Assembly: GCA_025350745.1 (NCBI GenBank)
Contig: JANXXG010000284.1
Location: forward strand, 1-6,795
From: Chloroflexota bacterium
GTDB taxonomy: Bacteria > Chloroflexota > Limnocylindria > P2-11E
DNA length: 6,795 nucleotides
Reading direction: 5' to 3'
The notes below the pieces were generated by a model. The model made no database searches, was not told the origin of the DNA, and was given only the letters and a program-made list of their open reading frames with translations. Position 1 is the stretch's first letter, and each line of letters starts with the position of its first letter. The position numbers and the translations under genes were made by a program. Shown here in pieces: positions 1 to 5,430 of this stretch.

Positions 1-799
1 GACCCCGATCCGCGACGGCGACTACCTGCTTGTGGAATCGACCTACGGCGGGCGGACCCACGAGCCGCAGGAGGAGGCGATCCGCCTGCTGGGCGAAGCG
101 GTGACCGCGACGTACGACGCGAAGGGCGTGCTGCTCGTGCCCTCCTTCGCGATCGGCCGCACCCAGGAGATCGTGTACGAGCTCGATCGGCTGCTCAGCG
201 CGCGACGGATGCCCCACCTGCCCCTCTATCTCGACTCGCCAATGTCGGGGAAAGCGACCGAGATCTATCGCGCCTTCGCGGAGTACTTCGACGACGACGC
301 GCGGAAGCTGATCGCGTCCACCGAGTCGCCGCTCGACTATCCGGGTGCGACCCATGTCGCCGATGGCAAGGCGTCGCTCGCGCTCGACACGGGCGCCGCG
401 CGGCCATTCGGCATCGTCGCCTCGAACGGGATGATCACCGGCGGCCGGATCGTGCAGCACGTGAAGTCCTTCGTCGGCGATCCGGGGATGACCCTCCTCT
501 TCGTCGGGTACCAGGGCGAGAACACGGTCGGCGCGCGGCTGCAACAGGGTGCCAAGAGCGTGCGCATAGACGGGCAGGACCTCGAGGTGCGCTGCCAGGT
601 GCGGTCCATCAGCGGCTTCTCGGCGCACGCCGACGAGCCGGAGCTCCTCGCGTGGCTGCGGAACTTCACGCGAGCGCCGAAGCTCACCTTCATCGTGCAC
701 GGGGATCCTGCCGCGCAGGCGGCCTTCGAGCCGAAGGTCCAGGCCCTCGGCTTCGCGACCAAGGTGCCCTCGTGGCGCGAGGTCGTCGAGCTCACGTGA
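1..799 (+). CDS. beta-CASP metallo-beta-lactamase RNA hydrolase, C-terminal part (5' end outside window)
   Basis: The reading frame is open from base 2, so the gene starts upstream of the window; 265 codons remain. The visible part holds the beta-CASP domain and the end of the metallo-beta-lactamase fold. Motifs, in fragment numbering: ESTYG at 12-16 (motif A acidic residue), PSFAIGRTQE near 47-56, LDSPM near 77-81, SNGMITGGR near 141-149, SGFSAHAD near 204-211 (motif B His) and VHGD near 232-235 (motif C His). Family members are zinc-dependent endo- or exoribonucleases of the CPSF73/RNase J superfamily; this arrangement fits the bacterial YsgA/CPSF-like 'MBL fold RNA metallo-hydrolase' type of about 450-550 residues. 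The HxHxDH zinc motif must lie upstream and cannot be checked. Motif C reads HGD where HGE is commoner, a conservative change. The stop overlaps the next gene's start by 4 bases. The family call is firm; the exact RNA substrate is unknown. Confidence 0.93.
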   Translation, partial: TPIRDGDYLLVESTYGGRTHEPQEEAIRLLGEAVTATYDAKGVLLVPSFAIGRTQEIVYELDRLLSARRMPHLPLYLDSPMSGKATEIYRAFAEYFDDDARKLIASTESPLDYPGATHVADGKASLALDTGAARPFGIVASNGMITGGRIVQHVKSFVGDPGMTLLFVGYQGENTVGARLQQGAKSVRIDGQDLEVRCQVRSISGFSAHADEPELLAWLRNFTRAPKLTFIVHGDPAAQAAFEPKVQALGFATKVPSWREVVELT

Positions 800-1437
800 G
801 CCCTGCCTTCGACGGCGTCTGCTTCGACTTCGGCGACACGCTCTTCTACAGCCCGGATGGCGCGGCGGTGCTGGTCGAAGCCGGCGTCGCGCCGGCGGCA
901 GCTCGCGAGCTCTGGGACAGGATCTGGCGCGAGTCGAAGACGCCCGAGGCGCTCGCGGTGAAGCGAGACCTCTCCCCCCTGGCCCACCGGTCCGGGTGGC
1001 TCGGCCTCTTCGCCCAGGCCGACGTGTACCGGCCGGGGCTCTCGACCCTTCTCTACGAACGCGTGATGGACCACACCAAGTGGATCCCCTTTCCGGACAC
1101 CGAGGCTGTGCTCCGGGAGCTCGATCGGCGCCAGGTGAAGGTGGGAGTCGTGAGCAATGTGGCCGAGGACCTGCGACCGGTCTTCGCGAAGCACGGCTGG
1201 GCGGACCTCGTCGACGGATTCGCCCATTCCTACGAGCACGGCGTCGAGAAGCCCGATGTGCGGCTGTTCCTCGCGGCGTGCGCGTCGATCGGGACGGCTC
1301 CCTCGAGAACCCTTGTCGTCGGCGACCATCCGGTCGACGGCGGCGCGGTGATGGCCGGGTGTGCGGTGTTGCTCCTTCCGCACACCGAGCCGGGTGAGCC
1401 GCACGGCCTCGCGCGCGTCCTCGACCTCATCGGCTAG
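796..1437 (+). CDS. HAD-superfamily hydrolase
   Basis: A 213-residue protein of the haloacid dehalogenase superfamily, probably a cytosolic phosphatase of subfamily IA. Motif I is FDFGDTLF with the nucleophile D11. Motif II is the Ser of VVSN (S120). Motif III is the Lys of GVEKPD (K152). Motif IV is VGDHPVD, with D177 and D181 as Mg ligands. Residues about 20-100 form a helical cap. The position two after the nucleophile, usually the acid/base Asp, is Gly; some active relatives such as YihX also have DxGN there, so activity is not excluded. GTG at 796 is chosen because motif I should lie about ten residues from the N-terminus and because it gives a GTGA overlap with the preceding RNA hydrolase, implying translational coupling. 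The frame runs open further upstream, but that part lies inside the neighbour. The substrate cannot be predicted. Confidence 0.9.
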   Translation: MSPAFDGVCFDFGDTLFYSPDGAAVLVEAGVAPAAARELWDRIWRESKTPEALAVKRDLSPLAHRSGWLGLFAQADVYRPGLSTLLYERVMDHTKWIPFPDTEAVLRELDRRQVKVGVVSNVAEDLRPVFAKHGWADLVDGFAHSYEHGVEKPDVRLFLAACASIGTAPSRTLVVGDHPVDGGAVMAGCAVLLLPHTEPGEPHGLARVLDLIG

Positions 1438-1441
1438 GCGC

Positions 1442-1909
1442 CTACCGCGGCAAGAAGTGCGGCTGCAGCTCCGTGACGTGGTCGTGCGAGTGGCGGGCCT
1501 GATACGCGCCGATCCAGCCCGCGGTGACCAGACCGCGCTCGACGTGGACGCCGATCCGATCGCGCGCACCGGGCCGCTGGAGGATCGCGACGATCGACGC
1601 GTGCGCGGCCTGGAGGCGCTTGGCGAGGACCATGGGATCGGCATCGTTGTTGTGCCGCTCGGCATGGGCGGCATCTTGGTCGAACGTCGGCAAAGTCGGC
1701 CGATCCTCGGATACGCACCGGCGAACGCGCTCGGCGAAGACCTCGGCCGTGTCCGCGACATGGCCAATGACCTCCTTCGCCGTCCAGTCGCCGATCCTCA
1801 CCGCGCGAAGGCGCTCGTCGGGCGTGCGACGGACGAGCGCAGAGATCGTGGTGGCATCGTCGGCAAGCGTGAACGCAGTGTCTTCGTCGTACATGAGATC
1901 GTCGGCCAT
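1442..1909 (-). CDS. DinB/YfiT-like four-helix-bundle putative metalloenzyme
   Basis: A 155-residue protein with the DinB-superfamily pattern. An N-terminal helix is followed by DWTAKEVIGHVADTAEVF (41-58) with the metal-ligand candidate H50. A C-terminal helix carries HSHDH (140-144), giving the HxxxH pair H140/H144 that completes the usual three-His site. Members bind divalent metal; some act as thiol S-transferases (bacillithiol or mycothiol) or maleylpyruvate isomerases, but most are uncharacterised and no substrate can be assigned here. The length fits the family (150-170). The ATG at 1909 follows a strong ribosome site, GAGGAG at 1916-1921, six bases upstream. It starts 3 bases after the prfA stop, so it is the last gene of the rplU-prfA operon. 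It ends tail to tail with the HAD gene, 4 bases apart, with no terminator visible. Confidence 0.85.
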   Translation of the reverse strand: MADDLMYDEDTAFTLADDATTISALVRRTPDERLRAVRIGDWTAKEVIGHVADTAEVFAERVRRCVSEDRPTLPTFDQDAAHAERHNNDADPMVLAKRLQAAHASIVAILQRPGARDRIGVHVERGLVTAGWIGAYQARHSHDHVTELQPHFLPR

Positions 1910-1912
1910 GTC

Positions 1913-3010
1913 CTACTCCTCATCCGCTTCGAGTGATGCGAGGCGCTCGGCCTCGTCCTGCTGCATCAGCGCCTCGATGAGATCGTCGAGCTCTCCGTCC
2001 ATCCGCCGCGGCAGATTCGAGAGATTGTGCCCGAGCCGCTTGTCGGTGAGCCGGTCCTGCGGGAAGTTGTACGTGCGCATCTTCTCCGCCCGTTCACCAT
2101 GTCCGATCTGCGCGTTGCGGATGGCGCCGGCTTCCGCGTCGCGCTCGGCCTGCGCGCGCACAAGGAGCCGTGACCGAAGCACCGTCATCGCCTTCGCCCG
2201 GTTCTTCAGCTGCGACCGTTCGTCCTGTTGGATGACGACCTCGCCCGTCGGGATGTGGGTGATGCGGACGGCCGAGTCCGTCGTGTTCACGCCCTGGCCG
2301 CCCTTGCCGCCGGCGCGATACACGTCGATCTTCAGATCGCCTTCGTCGATGTGCTGGTCGATCTCCTCCGCCTCGGGCAGCACGGCGACCGTCGCGGTCG
2401 ACGTGTGGATCCGCCCCTGCGCCTCGGTCGCCGGCACACGCTGCACCCGATGGACGCCGGACTCGAACTTCAGGCGGCTGTAAGCGCCCTGCCCGGCGAT
2501 GCGGAAGATGACCTCCTTGTAGCCGCCCTTTTCCGATCGGGAGGCGGACATCTCCTCCGCCTTCCAGCGGTGCCGCTCCCCGTAGCGGAGGTACATCGCG
2601 TAGAGGTCGGCCGCGAACAGTGCGGCTTCTTCGCCGCCCTCTCCGGCACGGATCTCGACGATGACGTTCTTGTCATCGAGCGGGTCGCGCGGGACGAGCT
2701 GGGTCCGCAGCCTCTCGGTGAGCCGCTCGACCTCGACCGAGGTCGTCCCCTCTTCCTCGCGCGCGAGATCACGGAGGTCGTCGTCATCGCCCTGCTGGAG
2801 CTCGCGCGCGTCGGCAAGCCGCTTCTCGGCACTGTTCAATGCCCGGATCGTCGCGACGATCTGCTCGAGCGCCGCGTACTCCTGGCCCACCGAGCGAAGC
2901 CGGTTCTGGTCCGAGGTGACGCTCGGGTCACTCATCGCCTGGCCAAGCTCGTCGTGCCGCGACTCGATCTGGACGAGGCGGCGGCGCATTTTCTCAGAGA
3001 GCTCGGTCAT
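1913..3010 (-). CDS. prfA: peptide chain release factor 1 (RF1)
   Basis: A 365-residue class-I release factor, the normal length for RF1. It recognises UAA and UAG in the ribosomal A site and triggers peptidyl-tRNA hydrolysis. Features in order: an N-terminal helical domain (about 1-105); EIRAGEGGEEAALFA (119-133); the codon-recognition PxT motif as PAT (193-195) within HRVQRVPATEAQGRIHTS; the catalytic GGQ (237-239); the RITHIPTGEV region (249-258); and RTYNFPQDRLTD (312-323). PAT plus the Arg-Ile-His-Thr-Ser string marks RF1 rather than RF2, which carries SPF and a programmed frameshift. Two details diverge: Gly follows GGQ where His, Ser or Asn is common, and TDKRLGHN replaces the usual TDHRI. 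The ATG overlaps the yqhQ stop as ATGA. The gene lies between yqhQ and the dinB-like gene; prmC, a frequent downstream partner that methylates the GGQ Gln, is absent here. Confidence 0.97.
   Translation of the reverse strand: MTELSEKMRRRLVQIESRHDELGQAMSDPSVTSDQNRLRSVGQEYAALEQIVATIRALNSAEKRLADARELQQGDDDDLRDLAREEEGTTSVEVERLTERLRTQLVPRDPLDDKNVIVEIRAGEGGEEAALFAADLYAMYLRYGERHRWKAEEMSASRSEKGGYKEVIFRIAGQGAYSRLKFESGVHRVQRVPATEAQGRIHTSTATVAVLPEAEEIDQHIDEGDLKIDVYRAGGKGGQGVNTTDSAVRITHIPTGEVVIQQDERSQLKNRAKAMTVLRSRLLVRAQAERDAEAGAIRNAQIGHGERAEKMRTYNFPQDRLTDKRLGHNLSNLPRRMDGELDDLIEALMQQDEAERLASLEADEE
1916..1921 (-). promoter_or_regulatory. Shine-Dalgarno site of the dinB-like gene
   Basis: On the minus strand this reads GAGGAG, six bases before the ATG at 1909. 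It sits inside the last codons of prfA (the Asp-Glu-Glu tail), so release-factor termination and reinitiation occur at the same spot. It fixes the start codon of the downstream gene. Confidence 0.8.
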
Positions 3011-3885
3011 ACCGCAGCGTCCCCGGCAAGCGCCTCTTCGAGCGACGCGATGGCGACCTCGATCATCGGACCGTCGGGCCTGCGGGTCGTGATGGCCTGA
3101 AGCAGGAGACCGGGGGCGACTGCGAGGCGCATCAGCGCATTGTCCTCGTGGCCCGCGCCGAGCCGCAGGACCTCATACGCGATGGACGCGACCGGGATGA
3201 CGAGCGCGAGCCGCACCACGAGATCGACGATCAGGTTCACGCGAGGAACGAACGCGAAGACCACGATCGCGATGACCACAACGAAGAGCAGGAACGCCGT
3301 CCCGCAGCGTGGATGTGCGGTCGGGTACGGCTCGACATGGCGTTGGTCCAGCGGGTCGCCGTGCTCGAAGGCGTGGATGGTCATGTGCTCGGCGCCGTGA
3401 TAGGCGAAGACGCGGCGGATGTCGGGCAGGAGCGAGATCGCGGCAAGATAGCCGAGCAACAGCCCGAGCCGCAGCAGGCCCTCGGCGACGTTCAACACGA
3501 GGGTCGACGGAATGGCGGATCGGAGCAGGCCGGTGAGAACGTATGGCACGCCGACGAAGAGCCCGAGCGCGACGAAGAGCCCGAGGCCCATCGCGAGCGA
3601 GCTCGAGCCGCCCGTCGTCTGCTGGTCGGCGCCGAGCTGCACGTCAGCGGATCGCATGAGCATGCGCATCCCATACCGAAGCGACTCCCACAGGATGAAG
3701 ATGCCACGCACGAATGGCGCGCGCGCGACGCGCGAGCGCGTCAGCGGAGAGTCGAGGAGCTCGCGGTACCGGTAGATGCTGCCATCCGGCTTCCGGCAGG
3801 CCAGTCCGATCGTGCGCTTCCCGCGGATCATCACGCCCTCGATGACGGCCTGGCCGCCATACGCCGTCGGTCTCGCGGCGCTCAT
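3007..3885 (-). CDS. yqhQ: YqhQ-like DUF1385 membrane protein
   Basis: A 292-residue DUF1385 protein, close to the usual 290-320. Hallmarks are [12 protein letters not shown] at 10-21, an amphipathic segment (50-80), [10 protein letters not shown] at 161-170 and HPRCGT at 191-196. The conserved C-terminal tail [10 protein letters not shown] (263-272) leads into a short acidic helix. His, Glu and Cys in these motifs are why the family is described as a predicted metal-dependent enzyme. Hydrophobic stretches at about 98-121, 127-153, 198-213 and 218-241 predict about four membrane segments. The function is not established. The ATG at 3885 is preferred because it overlaps the tdk stop (ATGA) and places the GGQAVIEG motif near the N-terminus; the ATG at 3930 would add 15 residues inside tdk. 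It lies between tdk and prfA with 4-base overlaps on both sides, indicating coupled translation. Its place next to prfA is common in Gram-positive-type genomes. Confidence 0.93.
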   Translation of the reverse strand: MSAARPTAYGGQAVIEGVMIRGKRTIGLACRKPDGSIYRYRELLDSPLTRSRVARAPFVRGIFILWESLRYGMRMLMRSADVQLGADQQTTGGSSSLAMGLGLFVALGLFVGVPYVLTGLLRSAIPSTLVLNVAEGLLRLGLLLGYLAAISLLPDIRRVFAYHGAEHMTIHAFEHGDPLDQRHVEPYPTAHPRCGTAFLLFVVVIAIVVFAFVPRVNLIVDLVVRLALVIPVASIAYEVLRLGAGHEDNALMRLAVAPGLLLQAITTRRPDGPMIEVAIASLEEALAGDAAV

Positions 3886-4478
3886 GCCGTCACGGTCGAT
3901 CGGCGCGGCACGGTATGACACGTGCGGCAACGGGCCTCATAGGCCTCCTGCGCGCCGACGACGATGATCGGATCCTCGTAGTAGGCGGGAACGCCGTCGA
4001 CGATGCGCTGCGTCCGCGTGGCGGACTCGCCGCAGACCACACAGATCGCCTCGAGCTTGTCGACGCGCTCGGCCAGCGCGAGCAGCAGAGGAACCGGCCC
4101 GAACGGCTCGCCACGGAAGTCGAGATCGAGGCCGGCGCAGATCACCCGCCGGCCGCCGTCGACCAGCTCGCGCACGACGCCGACGATCTGCGGGTCGAAG
4201 AACTGGACCTCGTCGATCCCGACCACGCTCGTCTCAGGTGCGAGGAGCGGGCCGATCTCTGCGCTGGAGCGGACCGGACGCGCGACGAACGAGTCGCCGT
4301 CGTGTGAGCGAACAAGATCCGCACCGTACCGGTCATCGATGGATGGCTTGAAGACCTGGACGCTGCGGCGCGCGATGACCGCGCGCTTCACCCGCCGGAT
4401 GAGCTCTTCGCTCTTTCCGCTGAACATGCTCCCGACGACGACCTCCAGGACCCCCGTAGCGTGGTGGCCTCCGGTCAC
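3882..4478 (-). CDS. tdk: thymidine kinase, type II (TK1-like)
   Basis: A 198-residue cytosolic kinase that phosphorylates thymidine to dTMP with ATP, in pyrimidine salvage. Numbered from the GTG: P-loop GSMFSGKS at 16-23; Walker B and catalytic Glu in GIDEVQFFD (D89, E90); the conserved [13 protein letters not shown] loop at 115-127; a four-Cys zinc site CVVC (146-149) with CRTC (184-187); and the thymidine-binding lasso with [15 protein letters not shown] at 166-180. The length fits type II TKs. The start is uncertain. GTG at 4478, 7 bases after the rpmE stop, is the only standard start before the P-loop outside rpmE, but no clear Shine-Dalgarno precedes it. A CTG at 4448 has a G-run just before it and would leave a more typical 7-residue lead before GSMFSGK. 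The ATG at 4619 lies deep inside rpmE and is unlikely. The stop overlaps the yqhQ ATG. Confidence 0.94.
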   Translation of the reverse strand: MTGGHHATGVLEVVVGSMFSGKSEELIRRVKRAVIARRSVQVFKPSIDDRYGADLVRSHDGDSFVARPVRSSAEIGPLLAPETSVVGIDEVQFFDPQIVGVVRELVDGGRRVICAGLDLDFRGEPFGPVPLLLALAERVDKLEAICVVCGESATRTQRIVDGVPAYYEDPIIVVGAQEAYEARCRTCHTVPRRSTVTA

Positions 4479-4485
4479 GCGGGCG

Positions 4486-4725
4486 CTAACTCGTTGGTGC
4501 GGCCTCGGGTGCGACCGACGGCTCCGCGTTCTTGCCGTATCGCTTGTTGAAGCGTTCGACGCGGCCCTGGATATCCATGAGGTGCTGCTTGCCGGTGAAG
4601 AACGGGTGGCACTTCGCACAGACCTCGACGTGCAGCTCCGACTTCATGCTCACGGTCTTGAACTTGTTGCCGCAGGCGCACGTGACCGTGGCCTCGACGT
4701 ACTGGGGATGGATCTTCGCTTTCAT
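4486..4725 (-). CDS. rpmE: 50S ribosomal protein L31, zinc-binding type
   Basis: A 79-residue L31. The N-terminus MKAKIHPQY matches the family. The zinc ligands C16, C18 (CACGN), C36 and C39 ([12 protein letters not shown]) are all present, so this is the zinc-dependent C+ form rather than the Cys-less form used under zinc starvation. [11 protein letters not shown] at about 54-64 ends the conserved core. A tail rich in Ala, Pro and Glu follows (66-79) and is not conserved in the family. L31 bridges the large and small subunits near the central protuberance. The start is supported by AAGGAG eight bases upstream, overlapping the rpmA TAA stop. It lies 12 bases after rpmA and 7 before tdk. Confidence 0.97.
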   Translation of the reverse strand: MKAKIHPQYVEATVTCACGNKFKTVSMKSELHVEVCAKCHPFFTGKQHLMDIQGRVERFNKRYGKNAEPSVAPEAAPTS

Positions 4726-4733
4726 CGCTGGGT

Positions 4734-4740
4734 CTCCTTA
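4734..4740 (-). promoter_or_regulatory. Shine-Dalgarno site of rpmE overlapping the rpmA stop
   Basis: On the minus strand this reads TAAGGAG. The first three bases are the rpmA stop codon and AAGGAG is the ribosome site, eight bases before the rpmE ATG. Sharing the bases couples rpmA termination to rpmE initiation. Confidence 0.8.
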
Positions 4741-4998
4741 GCTCGCTCGCGGGAGTACGTTCACCTTGCGGCGATCGTCACGCGCGGGGCTGTATGTGAC
4801 GGTGCCCGCGACGAGCGCGAACAGCGTGTGATCTTTGCCGACACCGACGTTCTCACCGGGCTTGAGCTTGGTGCCGCGCTGGCGAACGAGGACCGCGCCG
4901 GCGTCGACGATGCTCCCGGCATATTCCTTCACGCCAAGCCGCTGCCCGGCGGAGTCGCGGCCGTTGCGGGTCGAGCCCGCGCCTTTTTTGTGTGCCAT
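4738..4998 (-). CDS. rpmA: 50S ribosomal protein L27
   Basis: An 86-residue L27, whose N-terminus reaches into the peptidyl-transferase centre. It begins [16 protein letters not shown], the mature-type start without the roughly 9-residue Firmicutes leader cleaved by Prp. This agrees with the absence of a prp (ysxB) gene between rplU and rpmA. The core motifs [11 protein letters not shown] (18-28), [15 protein letters not shown] (34-48), [12 protein letters not shown] (52-63) and G65 are intact. ATG at 4998 lies 3 bases after the rplU stop. The upstream ribosome site is weak (GAGG nine bases away), which fits coupling to rplU. The downstream GTPase gene obg, often next in other genomes, is replaced here by rpmE. 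Confidence 0.97.
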   Translation of the reverse strand: MAHKKGAGSTRNGRDSAGQRLGVKEYAGSIVDAGAVLVRQRGTKLKPGENVGVGKDHTLFALVAGTVTYSPARDDRRKVNVLPRAS

Positions 4999-5001
4999 CT
5001 C

Positions 5002-5313
5002 TTATGCCTCGATCTTCGTGATTCGAACGGTCGTCGTCTTCGAGCGGTGGCCGGTCTTCTTCCGGGAGCGGGTCTTGTTCTTGTAACGGAAGATCGTCAG
5101 CTTCTCGGTCTTGCCGTGGCCGACGATCTCGCCGGTCACGGTCGCCTTGCCGGCGGCCTTCACGGCGTCACCGTCCGCGACGAGCAGGACCTCGCCGAAG
5201 GTCACCGTCTTCCCTGGCTCGCCCTCGAGGCTCGCCACGGTCAGGAGAAGGCCTTCTTCGACCCGATATTGCTTACCGCCGCTGCGGACGACTGCGTACA
5301 AGGAGTGGACCAT
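5002..5313 (-). CDS. rplU: 50S ribosomal protein L21
   Basis: A 103-residue L21, a 23S rRNA-binding protein needed early in large-subunit assembly. Family landmarks are YAVVRSGGKQYRVEEG near the N-terminus, the GEVLLVADGD segment (40-49), and the basic C-terminal YKNKTRSRKKTGHRSKTT (77-94) followed by TVRITKIEA. It is the first gene of the operon and lies 3 bases before rpmA. The start is ambiguous. ATG at 5313 gives MVHSLYAVV, while TTG at 5301 gives MYAVV, exactly where E. coli L21 (MYAVF) begins. The ATG has no purine-rich ribosome site; the TTG has GGATGG about eight bases upstream. The longer form is listed because ATG is the commoner start codon. Confidence 0.96.
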   Translation of the reverse strand: MVHSLYAVVRSGGKQYRVEEGLLLTVASLEGEPGKTVTFGEVLLVADGDAVKAAGKATVTGEIVGHGKTEKLTIFRYKNKTRSRKKTGHRSKTTTVRITKIEA

Positions 5314-5326
5314 CCGTTATGGAAAT

Positions 5327-5348
5327 CGACGTGCCGCCCGGCACGACG
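5327..5348 (-). promoter_or_regulatory. hairpin in the rplU 5' leader
   Basis: An imperfect inverted repeat: on the minus strand CGTCGTGCC, a GGGC loop, then GGCACGTCG. It forms six GC-rich pairs, one T-T mismatch and two further pairs. It starts almost exactly at the transcription start expected from the -10 box and ends 13 bases before the ATG at 5313. It could be a leader structure tuning L21 synthesis, a 5' stability element or a DNA operator. The structure is seen in the sequence; the role is inferred. Confidence 0.5.
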
Positions 5349-5355
5349 TAGCCAA

Positions 5356-5361
5356 AGTATA
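5356..5361 (-). promoter_or_regulatory. -10 box of the rplU operon promoter
   Basis: On the minus strand this reads TATACT, five of six matches to the sigma-70 TATAAT box, in the otherwise GC-rich gap after the upstream terminator hairpin. It would start transcription near 5349, about 36 bases before the ATG. No convincing -35 box is seen at 16-18 bases spacing, so the call rests on the -10 box and its position. Confidence 0.55.
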
Positions 5362-5392
5362 CCGCGTGAGGGTCGGCACTCCGGGGCCCTGC

Positions 5393-5421
5393 GGCCGGGA
5401 CCGGCTTCGCCGGCCCCGGCC
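5393..5421 (-). terminator. GC-rich hairpin terminator after the heme-copper-oxidase-like gene
   Basis: A long inverted repeat nine bases past the stop at 5431: GGCCGGG/CCCGGCC (7 pairs) and CCGGC/GCCGG (5 pairs) around a 3-base loop. The single interruption, A5400 opposite C5414, becomes a U-G wobble when transcribed from the minus strand, giving 13 continuous pairs. This points to minus-strand use. No U-tract follows, so it may be an atypical or Rho-assisted terminator, or a 3'-end stabiliser. Confidence 0.6.
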
Positions 5422-5430
5422 GAGCCCCAT

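Noticed and set aside
652..795. Upstream extension of the HAD gene to an ATG-like start at 652
   Set aside because: It would overlap 148 bases of the RNA hydrolase and put about 48 non-homologous residues before motif I; the GTG at 796 fits family and context.
1433..1450. Possible bidirectional terminator at the convergent junction
   Set aside because: The palindrome can form only a four-pair stem with a minimal loop and flanking mismatch, and no T-tract follows on either strand.
337..1767. 476-codon - strand open frame
   Set aside because: It is antisense to the RNA hydrolase and HAD genes and overlaps the dinB-like gene in another frame; low-complexity Arg/Ser/Pro composition shows a shadow.
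1524..2483. 319-codon + strand frame across dinB-like and prfA
   Set aside because: It is antisense to two recognised genes, Ser/Arg-rich, with no ribosome site or domain.
3886..3930. Longer YqhQ start at 3930
   Set aside because: It adds 15 residues lying wholly inside tdk; the ATG overlapping the tdk stop is the better match to operon style and family N-terminus.
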